A DNA stretch of 64,000 bases from Pseudomonas sp. SORT22. Its GTDB lineage: Bacteria; Pseudomonadota; Gammaproteobacteria; Pseudomonadales; Pseudomonadaceae. The notes under the pieces were generated by a model. It made no database searches. It was given only the letters and a program-made list of their open reading frames with translations, and was not told the origin of the DNA. The translations under genes were made by a program, and so were the position numbers. The stretch covers positions 4,216,501 to 4,280,500 of the forward strand of contig NZ_CP071007.1 in assembly GCF_018417635.1 (NCBI RefSeq), read 5' to 3'. The stretch's first letter is position 1. Every line of letters starts with the position of its first letter. Shown here one piece after another: positions 17,271 through 25,690 of the stretch.

Positions 17271-18182
17271 CTACTGCACCGGCTCGCTCGACGGCCTGGC
17301 AATCAGGCCCTTCAGTTCACTGGTCATCGCAAACTCCAGGTTCAGGCCATTGGGTGGAATCGGCTGCTGGAACCAGCGGTTGTAGATCGCCTCGATGCGC
17401 CCGCTGCGATAGACATCCGCCAACGCTTCATTGACCAGCGCCAGCAAGCCGTCATCGCCCTTGCGCACCATGCAGCTGTAGATCTCCTTCGATTGCGCCT
17501 CGCCCACCACCACCCAGTCGTGCGGGTTGCGCGCCTTGGCCCGCTCGCCGTACAGCAGCGCATCATCCATGTAGAACGCCGCCGCGCGCCCGGACTGCAG
17601 CATCATGAACGCCTCGCCGTGGTCCTTGGCACTGATCACCGAAGCCCCCAACTGGTGCTCCAGGTTGTAGTTCTTCAGGTACTTCTCGTTGGTGGTGCCG
17701 GCGGTGCTGACCACATTCTTGCCCTTGAGGTCATCCAGGCCCTGGATGCCGCTGTCTTTTTTGGTCAGCAACTGGCCTTTGACGAAAATAAAGCCATAGG
17801 AGAAATCCACCTGCTTCTGCCGCTCGGCGGTGACCCCGGTGGTGCCGCACTCCAGATCGACCGTGCCGTTCTGCACCAGCGGGATGCGCGTCTGCGAAGT
17901 CACCAGGTTGTAGCGCACCTTGAGCGGCGGCACCGCCAGCTTGGCCTGCAGGTGCTTGACGATCTCAGCCGCAAGATCGACCGAATAGCCCATGGGCTTG
18001 CCGCTGTGGTCGCCCACATAAGAAAACGGAATGGACGAGTCGCGATAGCCGAGGGTGATGCTGCCGGATTCGGCGATCTTCTTCAGGCTGCCGCTGAGCG
18101 TCGGCGTTTGCGCCAGCAGCGGCTGGGCAAAACACAATGACAGGGCAAGCAGAGCAGGACGGTGCAAACGGGGAATCGACAT
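17271..18182 (-). CDS. Periplasmic amino-acid-type ABC solute-binding protein
   Basis: A 303-residue protein with a signal peptide (about 1-24, ending PLLAQ) and the family 3 solute-binding fold: ITLGYRDSSIPFSY, then VDLECGTTGVTAERQKQVDF, the usual glutamate/aspartate-type pattern. AAGGAG precedes ATG 18182. No permease or ATPase gene is adjacent, so it must use components coded elsewhere. It is followed upstream by a D-amino-acid-dehydrogenase-like gene 35 bases away on the same strand, which suggests uptake of that enzyme's substrate. Confidence 0.85.
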   Translation of the reverse strand: MSIPRLHRPALLALSLCFAQPLLAQTPTLSGSLKKIAESGSITLGYRDSSIPFSYVGDHSGKPMGYSVDLAAEIVKHLQAKLAVPPLKVRYNLVTSQTRIPLVQNGTVDLECGTTGVTAERQKQVDFSYGFIFVKGQLLTKKDSGIQGLDDLKGKNVVSTAGTTNEKYLKNYNLEHQLGASVISAKDHGEAFMMLQSGRAAAFYMDDALLYGERAKARNPHDWVVVGEAQSKEIYSCMVRKGDDGLLALVNEALADVYRSGRIEAIYNRWFQQPIPPNGLNLEFAMTSELKGLIARPSSEPVQ

Positions 18183-18217
18183 CGGGACACTCCTTGCGGT
18201 TGTTGTTCTTGTTCGGT

Positions 18218-19459
18218 TCAGGCCGCCCGTGGGGTCAGGCCGTGCAGGTCGATTGACGGCGCGCGACCCGCGATCAGTTCGGCCAACAGCTGGCCACTGG
18301 CGCAGGCCAGGGTGAAACCCAGGGCGCCATGGCCAAGATTGAGCCACAGGTTGCGGTACGCCGTGGCCCCGAGCAACGGTACGCCGCTGGGGGTGGCCGG
18401 GCGCATGCCGGCCCATTCGCGGGCCTGGGCGTAGTCGGCGGCATCGGGCAAGGTCGCCCCGGCCAACTGGCGCATGCTCGCCAGCCGTGCCGGATCGAGC
18501 GATTCATCAAAGCCGACGATGTCGACCATGGCGGCGACGCGCAGTTGGTCTTCGAGGCGGGCATAGACGATTTTGCGATCGTAGTCGGTGATGCTTACCT
18601 GCGGTGCCCGCTGCCCGGCCTTGATCGGTGCGGTCAGGCTGTAGCCTTTGAGCGGATAGATCGGCAACTGCAGCCCCGGCAGGCTGAGGCTGGCGCTGCG
18701 GTGCCCGGCGCACAGCACCAGGCGCTCCACCGGCACGACCTGCTCGCTCAGCTCCAGCGCCTGCACTACCCCACCACTGTGGCGGATGCGCGTCACTGCC
18801 TGCCCGAGCATCAGGCGGCATTGCCCCGACGCCTGCAGGCGCTCGACCAGGGCCAGGCAGAAACGATGACAATCGGCGACCTCTTCATCCGCGGTGAACA
18901 CCCCGCCAATGAACGGCGCATCGGCCAGGGCCGGTTCCAGCGCGCGGATCTCCTGCGCATCCAGCACCTGCTGGCCCTGCGGGTCGAGCAGGTGCTGGCG
19001 GGCATGGGCAAAGGTTGCGCGATTACGAAAGGTCACCAGCTTGCCATTGCGCCGCCAGGCAAAGCCGTCCAGGCCATCGTCCTCGCGCCATTGCTTGAGC
19101 GTACCCTGGCTGAGCAAGGCCAGGCGCAGCAGATGTGCGGCATTGGTGCGATTGACCGAACTGCGACACGCCGCCATGAACGCGCCCATCCAGCGCCACT
19201 GCGCCAGGTCCAGGCGCGGGCGTAACTTGAGCGGTGACTCGCTGCGCAGCAGCCAGCCCAGCGCCTGCAACGGCACCCCGGCATCGGCCAGCGGCGCGAC
19301 ATAGCGATAGGACAACTGCCCGCCATTGGCAAAGCTGGTGCCGCCCGCCAGGCCCTCGCGTGCCTCGACCAGATCGACGGCAAAGCCTTCGCGCACCAGC
19401 GCGTAGGCCGTTGCCAAACCAATCACGCCGCCGCCGATCACCGTTACCCGCTGTGCCAT
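18218..19459 (-). CDS. DadA-like FAD-dependent amino acid oxidoreductase
   Basis: A 413-residue flavoprotein. The N-terminal dinucleotide fold (RVTVIGGGVIGLATAYALVR, then ALVREGFAVDLVEARE) and SFANGGQLSYRYVAPLADAG resemble the small subunit of D-amino acid dehydrogenase. The C-terminal motif GMRPATPSGVPLLG and LNLGHGALGFTLACASG close the FAD site. It would oxidise a D-amino acid or a related imino acid at the membrane. It lies upstream of the solute-binding protein gene in a likely two-gene operon and is divergent from a LysR regulator. The true DadA is usually next to a racemase gene, which is absent here, so the substrate may differ. Confidence 0.8.
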   Translation of the reverse strand: MAQRVTVIGGGVIGLATAYALVREGFAVDLVEAREGLAGGTSFANGGQLSYRYVAPLADAGVPLQALGWLLRSESPLKLRPRLDLAQWRWMGAFMAACRSSVNRTNAAHLLRLALLSQGTLKQWREDDGLDGFAWRRNGKLVTFRNRATFAHARQHLLDPQGQQVLDAQEIRALEPALADAPFIGGVFTADEEVADCHRFCLALVERLQASGQCRLMLGQAVTRIRHSGGVVQALELSEQVVPVERLVLCAGHRSASLSLPGLQLPIYPLKGYSLTAPIKAGQRAPQVSITDYDRKIVYARLEDQLRVAAMVDIVGFDESLDPARLASMRQLAGATLPDAADYAQAREWAGMRPATPSGVPLLGATAYRNLWLNLGHGALGFTLACASGQLLAELIAGRAPSIDLHGLTPRAA

Positions 19460-19476
19460 GTGCTTTCATCCGCCAA

Positions 19477-19492
19477 TCTGAAGGCCTTCAGA
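19477..19492. promoter_or_regulatory. Perfect 16-base palindrome, candidate operator
   Basis: TCTGAAGGCCTTCAGA is a perfect palindrome lying 17 bases before the DadA-like start and 60 before the divergent LysR gene. It is a good candidate site for that LysR protein or another dimeric regulator. Confidence 0.5.
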
Positions 19493-19552
19493 CTAGGCCC
19501 GGTGACAGCCTGACGATAATGAATAAAAATGGGCAGACCATAAACAAAGGTT

Positions 19553-20488
19553 ATGGGCTACCCCATGCGCTTGCGTCATATCGAAGTGTTCCAGGCCATC
19601 CGCCAGACCGGCTCCATCAGCGGCGCCGCGCAGTTGCTGCACGTCACCCAGCCGGCGGTGTCGAAAATACTCCAGCACGCCGAAGCGCAGCTGGGTTTCC
19701 CGCTGTTCCTGCGGGTGCGCGGCAAGTTGCAGATCACCCCCGAGGCCCTGGCCCTGGAACGCGAAGTCGACAAGGTCAGCGACAGCGTTGAAGGGGTGCG
19801 GCGCCTGGCCGCCAGCCTGCGCCGGCAACCGGGCATGAGCCTGCGCATCGGGGCGACGCCGGCGCTGGCCCTGGCGTTGTTTGCGCCGGTGATCCGCCAA
19901 TGGGCCGAGCGCCACCCGCAGTCCGAATGCGAGCTGTCGAGCCTGCACAGCCGCGAGCTGGTGCAGCAGTTGCTGATGCGCGAAATCGATGTCGCCCTGA
20001 CCTTGCGCCACCCCGAACACCCTGGCCTGAATGTCCAGCCCCTGGCCCATGGCAAGCTGGTGGCACTGGCCCCCAAAGGCTACTGGAGCGCAGACAGCCA
20101 GGGCTTGGCGCTGGCAGTTGAAGAACTGGCCGATGCGCCCTTGATCGGCCTGAGCAGCAGCGACCCGCTGGCCGCCCAGGTCGGCCAGTACCTGAAGAAC
20201 CTTGAGCCGGCGCCGCGCACCAGCATCCGGGTGCAGACCTACTCCCTGGCCCGGGCCATGGTCGAATCCGGAGCGGGGTTGGCTTTGATCGATCCGTTCA
20301 CCGCCCAAGGCTCGGCGCAAACGCTGGTGCGGCCGTTGGATCCGGCCTTGCCGATTACCCTGTACGCCCTGACCCGCGCCAACGAAAGCCAGCCGCACAC
20401 GCTCGACGACCTCTTGCAACTGTTCAGCGAACGGGCCGAAGAACAGATCGCCCACGTCAGCCGCGCGTCTCGCCTTGAAAAGCGCTGA
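19553..20488 (+). CDS. LysR-type transcriptional regulator
   Basis: A protein of up to 311 residues. The N-terminal helix-turn-helix reads LRHIEVFQAIRQTGSISGAA then VTQPAVSKILQHAEAQLGFP, followed by the effector domain. The divergent position suggests control of the DadA-like and solute-binding genes, so the effector may be an amino acid. The start is uncertain: ATG 19553 has AAAGG only two bases away, and ATG 19565 (MRLRHIEVF) would give the usual LysR N-terminus. Confidence 0.86.
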   Translation: MGYPMRLRHIEVFQAIRQTGSISGAAQLLHVTQPAVSKILQHAEAQLGFPLFLRVRGKLQITPEALALEREVDKVSDSVEGVRRLAASLRRQPGMSLRIGATPALALALFAPVIRQWAERHPQSECELSSLHSRELVQQLLMREIDVALTLRHPEHPGLNVQPLAHGKLVALAPKGYWSADSQGLALAVEELADAPLIGLSSSDPLAAQVGQYLKNLEPAPRTSIRVQTYSLARAMVESGAGLALIDPFTAQGSAQTLVRPLDPALPITLYALTRANESQPHTLDDLLQLFSERAEEQIAHVSRASRLEKR

Positions 20489-20532
20489 CAAGCAGCCCAT
20501 CCTTGCGCCCCCACCTTTGCAAGGATCGCAGC

Positions 20533-21282
20533 ATGGTTCGACTTTTCATTGCGTTTGCCGCGCTGTTCGCCAGTGCCACTGTCCTGGCCGTGCCGCCCGT
20601 GCACGTCTATCGCGGCACCCAGGGCGACACCGCCATTGAAGTCGCCCTGACCTACGACGCCCAGCACAAGACCCTCGAGGGTTACTGGCTTGATGAACAG
20701 CGCCAGTGGCTGATCCCCCTTGAGCGCACGCCCCATGACTATCGCTTGCCGCTGTTGATCAACATCTTCAACAACCCGGAGCTGCCGTCCGCTGCACTGC
20801 TGATTCAGCCGTTTGCCTTCAGCCACGACCGCGAGCTAACCGGCACCCGGGTTGATCTGCGCAACCGCGAACGACAGGCGCTGGCGCTCAAGCGCGTGAC
20901 CCGCTTCAGCGACCGTCAGGATTCGTCCTGGCAGGGCGAACTGCTGCAACTGCCGCTGGACGGCCGCCGGCTATTTCGCGTGCATGCACACAAGGCCGCC
21001 GGCGAGTATGTCGGCACCATCGATCGCATCACTGTCCTCGATCGCACCAGCGGCCAGCCGGTGCAGGTCATCGATAACCTGGCGCTGTTTTTCCAGGGCA
21101 CTGCGAGCCTGAGTTTTGCCGACTTCAACGCTGACGGTGTGACCGATTTCAAGGCCATCCCGGTCGGGCAATTGGCCAGCGGCGGTGCTGCAGGGCAAGA
21201 CCCGCAGTACTACGTGTATCAAGCCGACAGCAATCGCTATGAGCTCAAGACCGAGCAACAAGCCAGGGAGCGCAACCAATGA
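20533..21282 (+). CDS. Secreted protein of unknown function with a calcium-loop-like motif
   Basis: A 249-residue protein with a signal peptide (about 1-20, ending VLAVPP). Near the C-terminus the motif FADFNADGVTDF, with D-x-N-x-D-G-x-x-D spacing, followed by DPQYYVYQADSNRYEL, resembles the calcium-binding end of XAC2610-like periplasmic proteins. That similarity is by eye only. AAGGA at 20521-20525 precedes ATG 20533; the frame is open 10 codons further up but without a ribosome site. It overlaps the next gene by ATGA, so the two are translationally coupled and may act together. Confidence 0.7.
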   Translation: MVRLFIAFAALFASATVLAVPPVHVYRGTQGDTAIEVALTYDAQHKTLEGYWLDEQRQWLIPLERTPHDYRLPLLINIFNNPELPSAALLIQPFAFSHDRELTGTRVDLRNRERQALALKRVTRFSDRQDSSWQGELLQLPLDGRRLFRVHAHKAAGEYVGTIDRITVLDRTSGQPVQVIDNLALFFQGTASLSFADFNADGVTDFKAIPVGQLASGGAAGQDPQYYVYQADSNRYELKTEQQARERNQ

Positions 21283-21965
21283 ACACCTTGGGCAAATGCC
21301 TGCTGGGCGCCGGGTTGCTCGGCCTGAGCCTGGGCGCCCAGGCTTACCAGTCCGTTTACCAGGGCACCCTGGGCAAGCAGGCGATCACCCTGGTGATCGA
21401 GAAAACCAATGACTACAAGCACGGTTTCTACTTTTACGACCGCTACCGCACGCCGATCCGCCTCAAGCGCTCGGTCAACGCCGGCCGCCAGTTGTTCATG
21501 GACGAACTGGACAGCGCCGGTCTGCCCACCGCTCGGCTGAAGTTCTACAACCCCGATGACAACGCCGCCACCAAGCCGATACTCGGCACCTGGACGGCCT
21601 ACGCCAATGCCCGGCAACTTCCCCTGGAGTTGCGCCTGATAGCGGACTTCGGTCATCAACAGGTCTGGCCTGCCGGCACTGCGTCACTGCCCCAGGCGGC
21701 CTCTACCGAGCGTTTCTATTTCCAGATTCCGCTGGCCGATGACCACGACCGGGTGAAGACCATCGAGGTCATCGACAAGGCCAGCGGCAAGCGCGTGCAA
21801 ACCCTCGACATAGGCCTGCCCGGTTGCTACAGCCAGGGTATCGACAGCGTCAAGGTGCGTCTTGAAGGCGGCAGTACCCAGGTGCTGCTAGAAGCCAACA
21901 GCTATTGCCTGGGCAAGGTGTTTGAATGGCGCGAGGCCAAGGGGCAGTTCGAAGCGCTGAACTGA
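21279..21965 (+). CDS. Secreted protein of unknown function, likely distant paralogue of its upstream neighbour
   Basis: A 228-residue protein with a signal peptide (MNTLGKCLLGAGLLGLSLGA, cleaved near AQA). The mature N-terminus (SVYQGTLGKQAITLVIEK) parallels VYRGTQGDTAIEVALTY in the upstream protein. VKTIEVIDKASGKRVQTLD parallels VGTIDRITVLDRTSGQPVQ, so the pair probably arose by duplication. It lacks the DxNxDGxxD loop but has two cysteines near the end (GCYSQG, SYCLGK) that could form a disulfide. The function is unknown. Its start overlaps the previous stop by four bases. Confidence 0.7.
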   Translation: MNTLGKCLLGAGLLGLSLGAQAYQSVYQGTLGKQAITLVIEKTNDYKHGFYFYDRYRTPIRLKRSVNAGRQLFMDELDSAGLPTARLKFYNPDDNAATKPILGTWTAYANARQLPLELRLIADFGHQQVWPAGTASLPQAASTERFYFQIPLADDHDRVKTIEVIDKASGKRVQTLDIGLPGCYSQGIDSVKVRLEGGSTQVLLEANSYCLGKVFEWREAKGQFEALN

Positions 21966-21968
21966 GTA

Positions 21969-22631
21969 TCAGCTCGGGCAGCTGTGCTCGCCGTTGTTCA
22001 GGCCCTGCTTGTAGTTGCGGCTGAGCAGGCTGGCCTTGCCGTCGTGCCAGGTCAGGGTCAGTACGTACATCGAGTCGAAATCCTCACCGTCCCAGTCGTC
22101 GGTGATCACCCGTTTTTCACCGAGGGCCTTGCCGGCCACGGTGTTGATCAGTTCCGGCAGGTAGCCGTGGGACCAGGCGGTATAGACGGTGGCGTTGCGG
22201 TACTTGTCCTGCAGCAGTTCGTCGGCCAGATCGCCGGTATCGTTGGCGCCGAAGTCGATGTTCACCGGCAGGCCGAGCTTGATGGCACTGGGGCTGATGG
22301 TCATCAGCGGGCGGATATAGCTGTAGGCGTCGTCGTTGCTGCCCTCTTCGACGTGCCGGGACGGGTTGGCCGCGAACACATAGTCAGCCTTGCCGAACTT
22401 CTCCGGCAGCAGGGTGGCCAGGTCCAGGGCGCGGTTCAGGCCCTGGCAGTTGAGCTGCCCCAGGCCCTCGCCGGGCTTTTCGGCATGACGCAGGAACACC
22501 AGGGTCTGCACACCGTCCACAGGTGCTGCGCGGCTTTCCAGCGCCTCGACGGCCAGCAGGCCGACACCGGCAAGCAGGGCAAGGGACAACGCAGCGTGAC
22601 GGTGACGCTTGAACAGGGAGGGCAACTTCAT
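21969..22631 (-). CDS. Periplasmic histidine phosphatase superfamily protein
   Basis: A 220-residue protein with an N-terminal signal anchor (about 11-28) and the phosphoglycerate-mutase-like motif LVFLRHAEKP; His49 would carry the phosphate. A second conserved histidine is likely in AWSHGYLPEL. Such exported members hydrolyse phosphate esters in the cell envelope; the substrate is unknown. The start is ATG 22631 (MKLPSLFKRH). The frame extends far upstream through a non-coding stretch and the FKBP gene, but nothing there looks like a fused domain. Confidence 0.82.
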   Translation of the reverse strand: MKLPSLFKRHRHAALSLALLAGVGLLAVEALESRAAPVDGVQTLVFLRHAEKPGEGLGQLNCQGLNRALDLATLLPEKFGKADYVFAANPSRHVEEGSNDDAYSYIRPLMTISPSAIKLGLPVNIDFGANDTGDLADELLQDKYRNATVYTAWSHGYLPELINTVAGKALGEKRVITDDWDGEDFDSMYVLTLTWHDGKASLLSRNYKQGLNNGEHSCPS

Positions 22632-22677
22632 AGGGCTCTTCACAGCAAAAAGGGTTGAGGCTGACCCGCCTGTGCCA

Positions 22678-22699
22678 CCCCGCGGCCGAAGCCGCGGGG
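22678..22699 (-). other. Stable hairpin with UUCG loop
   Basis: A nine-base-pair GC stem (22678-22686 with 22691-22699) closes a CGAA loop on the plus strand, which reads UUCG on the minus strand, the direction of the flanking genes. It lies 47 bases before the histidine phosphatase start and after the FKBP gene. No T run follows within 20 bases. The rest of the 209-base gap shows nothing I recognise. Confidence 0.5.
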
Positions 22700-22840
22700 G
22701 GATCCCTGTCTGATGCTCCATCCGTGGAATCGGGCATGCTTCAGAGTGCAAGAATGCCATTTGGTTCGATCCCTGAGCGCTCGGCCCTGAGCCAGAGCTA
22801 CTGTAGCGCCTTGATGTTGCTGAATTAAGACCGACGGCGC

Positions 22841-23179
22841 TCAATCGTCGCGGGTAAGGACTTCGAGCAGCTCGATCTCGAAGGTCAGGTCGGAGTTGGG
22901 CGGGATCTTGCCCAGGCTGCGCTCGCCATAGCCCAGGTGCGCCGGCACCAGCAGTTTGCGTTTGCCGCCGACCTGCATGCCCATCAGGCCCTGGTCCCAA
23001 CCCTTGATCACCCGGCCGGTGCCGATCACGCACTGGAACGGCTTGCCGCGGCTGTGGGAGGAATCGAACTCCGTGCCGTCGGCGAGCCAGCCGGTGTACT
23101 GGGTGGTGATCAGCGCGCCCTTGACCACGGCCTTGCCGTCGCCTGGCTGGATATCGATGATTTGCAGTTCGCTGCTCAT
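22841..23179 (-). CDS. FKBP-type peptidyl-prolyl isomerase
   Basis: A 112-residue single-domain protein without signal peptide. The hallmark segments are VKGALITTQYTGWLADGTEF, IGTGRVIKGWDQGLMGMQVG, LGYGERSLGKIPPNSDLTFE and the terminal IELLEV. It speeds proline isomerisation in cytoplasmic protein folding. Aromatic active-site residues (Y, F, W) are all present. It appears monocistronic. Confidence 0.93.
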   Translation of the reverse strand: MSSELQIIDIQPGDGKAVVKGALITTQYTGWLADGTEFDSSHSRGKPFQCVIGTGRVIKGWDQGLMGMQVGGKRKLLVPAHLGYGERSLGKIPPNSDLTFEIELLEVLTRDD

Positions 23180-23258
23180 GCTTGACCTCGTTGAAGCGGG
23201 ATATGCCTTTGGTGGCCAGCGTTTTCGCAGGGTTGGCGAGGTTTTGCAAGGCCAGCGA

Positions 23259-24197
23259 TCAAGCCTGGGCAGTCACCACCACCCTGCCCGGCTCGTGCTG
23301 GCGCATCGACCAGCAGACGCCGCCGATCACCAGGACAATCGCCAGGCCCTCCAGCAGGCTCGGGCCGCTCTGACGCCAGATGAAGGCGTAGAGCAAAGCG
23401 AACAGGGTCTCGAAGACGATCAACTGGCCGCTCAACGTCACTGGCATGCGCTTGGACGCGGCATTCCACAGCAGCGCCGCCAGCCACGAGCCGAACACCG
23501 CGCAACCCAGGCTGTACAGCCAGAACAGCGTCCAGCGCTCAGGCGCCGCCTCGACCTGCAACTGCGCCGGCTGCCACAGCGCCAGCAGCGCCACCAGCAC
23601 CAGGCTCAACACGCCGGTCATCACCCCGTTGAGCACCGACCATTGATGGCTGTCGAAATGCCCGCACTGCTTGAGGTAACGGCTGTTGTGCACCGCGTAC
23701 CAGGTCCAGCAGGCCAGCGCGCCGAGGGCATAAAGCACCCCGGCCAGTTTGTCGGCCACCGCTCCCGGCTCGAGGGCAAAGGTCTGCAGGTTGATGCACA
23801 GCATGCCGGCCAGGATCAGGCCCAGCGGCAGCAACAACTGACGCAGCGCCACCCCGCCGCTGTCGTGACGGCCATACAGGGTGATGGTCAGCGGCAGGAC
23901 GCCGACAATCAACGACGCCGGCGCTACACCCAGGCGCTGGATCGCCGCCACCAGGCAGATGAAGTACAGCAGGTTGCCGATCAGCGCCAGGCGCCCGATC
24001 ATCCACAGGTTGCCCAGGGTCAGGCGTCCGAGGGCCTTGCGCATGGGGATCGCCAGCACCAAGGTCACCAGGCCGAACAGCACGAAACGCGCGCAGCTGA
24101 GCAGCACCGGGCTGAACTCCGACAACAGCTGCGGGACCATCAATACCAGCCCCCACATCGCACCGGCTACCCCGGCATACGCCACACCCCGTTTCAC
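23259..24197 (-). CDS. EamA/DMT-family transporter
   Basis: A 312-residue inner-membrane protein with about ten helices (GVAYAGVAGAMWGLVLMVPQ at the start; GVLYALGALACWTWYAV opens the second repeat). It probably exports a small metabolite or amino acid. The gene is divergent from a LysR regulator, with a 153-base region between that carries a dyad and a direct repeat, so control by that regulator is likely. Confidence 0.85.
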   Translation of the reverse strand: MKRGVAYAGVAGAMWGLVLMVPQLLSEFSPVLLSCARFVLFGLVTLVLAIPMRKALGRLTLGNLWMIGRLALIGNLLYFICLVAAIQRLGVAPASLIVGVLPLTITLYGRHDSGGVALRQLLLPLGLILAGMLCINLQTFALEPGAVADKLAGVLYALGALACWTWYAVHNSRYLKQCGHFDSHQWSVLNGVMTGVLSLVLVALLALWQPAQLQVEAAPERWTLFWLYSLGCAVFGSWLAALLWNAASKRMPVTLSGQLIVFETLFALLYAFIWRQSGPSLLEGLAIVLVIGGVCWSMRQHEPGRVVVTAQA

Positions 24198-24232
24198 GTG
24201 CCTGCTCCTGATCTAAGAAGAGCGCAGGCTAA

Positions 24233-24253
24233 CGCCTGGACAGCGCCTGGACA
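24233..24253. repeat. Direct repeat of CGCCTGGACA
   Basis: CGCCTGGACA occurs at 24233-24242 and again at 24244-24253, a period of 11 bases, close to one helical turn. Two sites on the same face of DNA in a divergent promoter region may bind a regulator. Confidence 0.45.
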
Positions 24254-24275
24254 AAAGATCATTCGGCATGCAGGC

Positions 24276-24290
24276 ATTCCCTGCAGGAAT
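24276..24290. promoter_or_regulatory. Candidate LysR box (ATTCC-N5-GGAAT)
   Basis: ATTCC (24276-24280) and GGAAT (24286-24290) flank CTGCA in the region between the divergent EamA and LysR genes. The 15-base interrupted dyad has the size of a LysR operator. Confidence 0.45.
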
Positions 24291-24350
24291 ACCTTTCACG
24301 CTGAAAGCATCGACCTTATGATTCAGACATTCCCCAGACCGGACCGTCAC

Positions 24351-25244
24351 ATGAGCCGCTTCAGCCGTCACCTGCCGCCCCTGGACACCCTGATCGCGTT
24401 CGAGGCAGTGGTGCGTACCGGCAGCTTTACCCGCGCGGCCAGCGAGCTGTACCTGACCCAGAGCGCGGTGAGCAAACAGATCAAGCTGCTGGAAGAACAC
24501 CTCGGCGCGCTGCTGTTCGAGCGGCGCGCCCGGGGCATCGCGCTGACGGCGGCCGGCGACGGCTTCAATGCCATCGTCGAGCCCATGCTGGAAAGCCTGC
24601 TGGCCAATGTGCTGCGTCTTAAAAGCGGCCACGGCAGCCGCAACGTCAGCGTCATCTGCACCCATGCGGTGGCCCAGTACTGGTTGTTTCCGCGCCTGCT
24701 GCGCTTCAACGAACAGCACCCGGAGCTGACGGTGAACATTCATGCCAGCAACGAAATCAGCGAAAGCGATATTGGCAATTACGACTTCGGCATTCTCTAT
24801 GGCCATGGCCACTGGAGCTCGCTCAAGGCCAGCAAGTTGTTCGATGAGGCCATCTACCCGATCGCCAGCGTCAAACGTGCCCTGCCCGCTGTGCAGTCAC
24901 TGAGTGAGTTGCAAGCCTTGCCGTTGATCCAGCTGGATGCCTCGGCCTGGAACTGCCTGGACTGGCAGGACTGGTTCGGCCATCAGGGCTTGCGCTACCA
25001 GGCGCCGGCCAATGCGGTGACCTTCAACCAGGTCAACCTGGTGTTCGATGCGGTGATGCAGGGGATGGGCGTGGGCCTTGGCTGGGAGTTCATGGCCCGC
25101 GAGCGGATCGACAACGGCCTGATCCGCCAGGTCTCGGAGTTTGTCGTGCACACCGGGCAAGCCGACTACCTGGTGCACGACAAACAGGCCCTGCGCTCGC
25201 CGGCGGCGCAGGTGTTCGAGGACTGGTTGCTGGCGCTTAGCTGA
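24351..25244 (+). CDS. LysR-type transcriptional regulator, GcvA-like
   Basis: A 297-residue regulator. The start HLPPLDTLIAFEAVVRTGSF and LTQSAVSKQIKLLEEHLGAL are typical of the GcvA group, and the C-terminal part has its short effector domain (FGILYGHGHW). ATG 24351 is preferred; another ATG 11 codons upstream at 24318 is possible. The divergent EamA transporter is the likely target. The end overlaps the convergent GFA gene by eight bases. Confidence 0.87.
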   Translation: MSRFSRHLPPLDTLIAFEAVVRTGSFTRAASELYLTQSAVSKQIKLLEEHLGALLFERRARGIALTAAGDGFNAIVEPMLESLLANVLRLKSGHGSRNVSVICTHAVAQYWLFPRLLRFNEQHPELTVNIHASNEISESDIGNYDFGILYGHGHWSSLKASKLFDEAIYPIASVKRALPAVQSLSELQALPLIQLDASAWNCLDWQDWFGHQGLRYQAPANAVTFNQVNLVFDAVMQGMGVGLGWEFMARERIDNGLIRQVSEFVVHTGQADYLVHDKQALRSPAAQVFEDWLLALS

Positions 25245-25644
25245 ACATGGCCTCAACTTGCGCCGCGGTCATTTCTTCAGTCTGGTTGGCGAAGCAGTAG
25301 TAGCCCGGCTTTTTGTCGACATACACCTGTAGGTCGAACACCCAGTCGGTGTCACCCTCAAGTACACCCACCGACACCGCGTCGAAATTGCCGGATTTCA
25401 GCCGGTACAACAGGTGCGTGCCACAGGCGCCGCAGAACCCGCGCTGGGCCCAGTCGGAGGAGTCATGGAACACCGGCTGGCCGCGGGTGAACTTCACCGG
25501 CTGCGCGCAGTGCACCGACAAAAACGGCCCGCCGCCCCACTGCCGGCACATGCCGCAATGGCAGGCGTTGACGCTGGCTTTCTCAAGGCTGACGCTGAGT
25601 TTGACGGCGCCGCACAGGCAGCTACCGTGTTTTTCCAGGGACAT
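25237..25644 (-). CDS. GFA-family (Mss4-fold) zinc-binding protein
   Basis: A 135-residue protein with the cysteine pattern of the glutathione-dependent formaldehyde-activating (GFA) family: CLCGAV at 9-14, CHCGMC at 28-33, and FCGACGTH near residue 75, which bind zinc. The family is named after one enzyme, and most members have no proven activity. AAGGAG lies eight bases before ATG 25644; an in-frame TTG at 25650 is less suited. Confidence 0.85.
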   Translation of the reverse strand: MSLEKHGSCLCGAVKLSVSLEKASVNACHCGMCRQWGGGPFLSVHCAQPVKFTRGQPVFHDSSDWAQRGFCGACGTHLLYRLKSGNFDAVSVGVLEGDTDWVFDLQVYVDKKPGYYCFANQTEEMTAAQVEAMFS

Positions 25645-25690
25645 GATCAAGGCTCCTTGCTGGGAGAAGAGCCGGCAAGTCTAGCAGCTG

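Noticed and set aside
21969..23249. 426-residue frame that seems to fuse a domain to the histidine phosphatase
   Set aside because: The upstream part is an off-frame reading of the FKBP gene plus intergenic sequence; the real protein starts at 22631.
22956..25244. 762-residue frame ending in the LysR regulator
   Set aside because: Only the last 297 residues are LysR-like; the rest is antisense to the FKBP and EamA genes.
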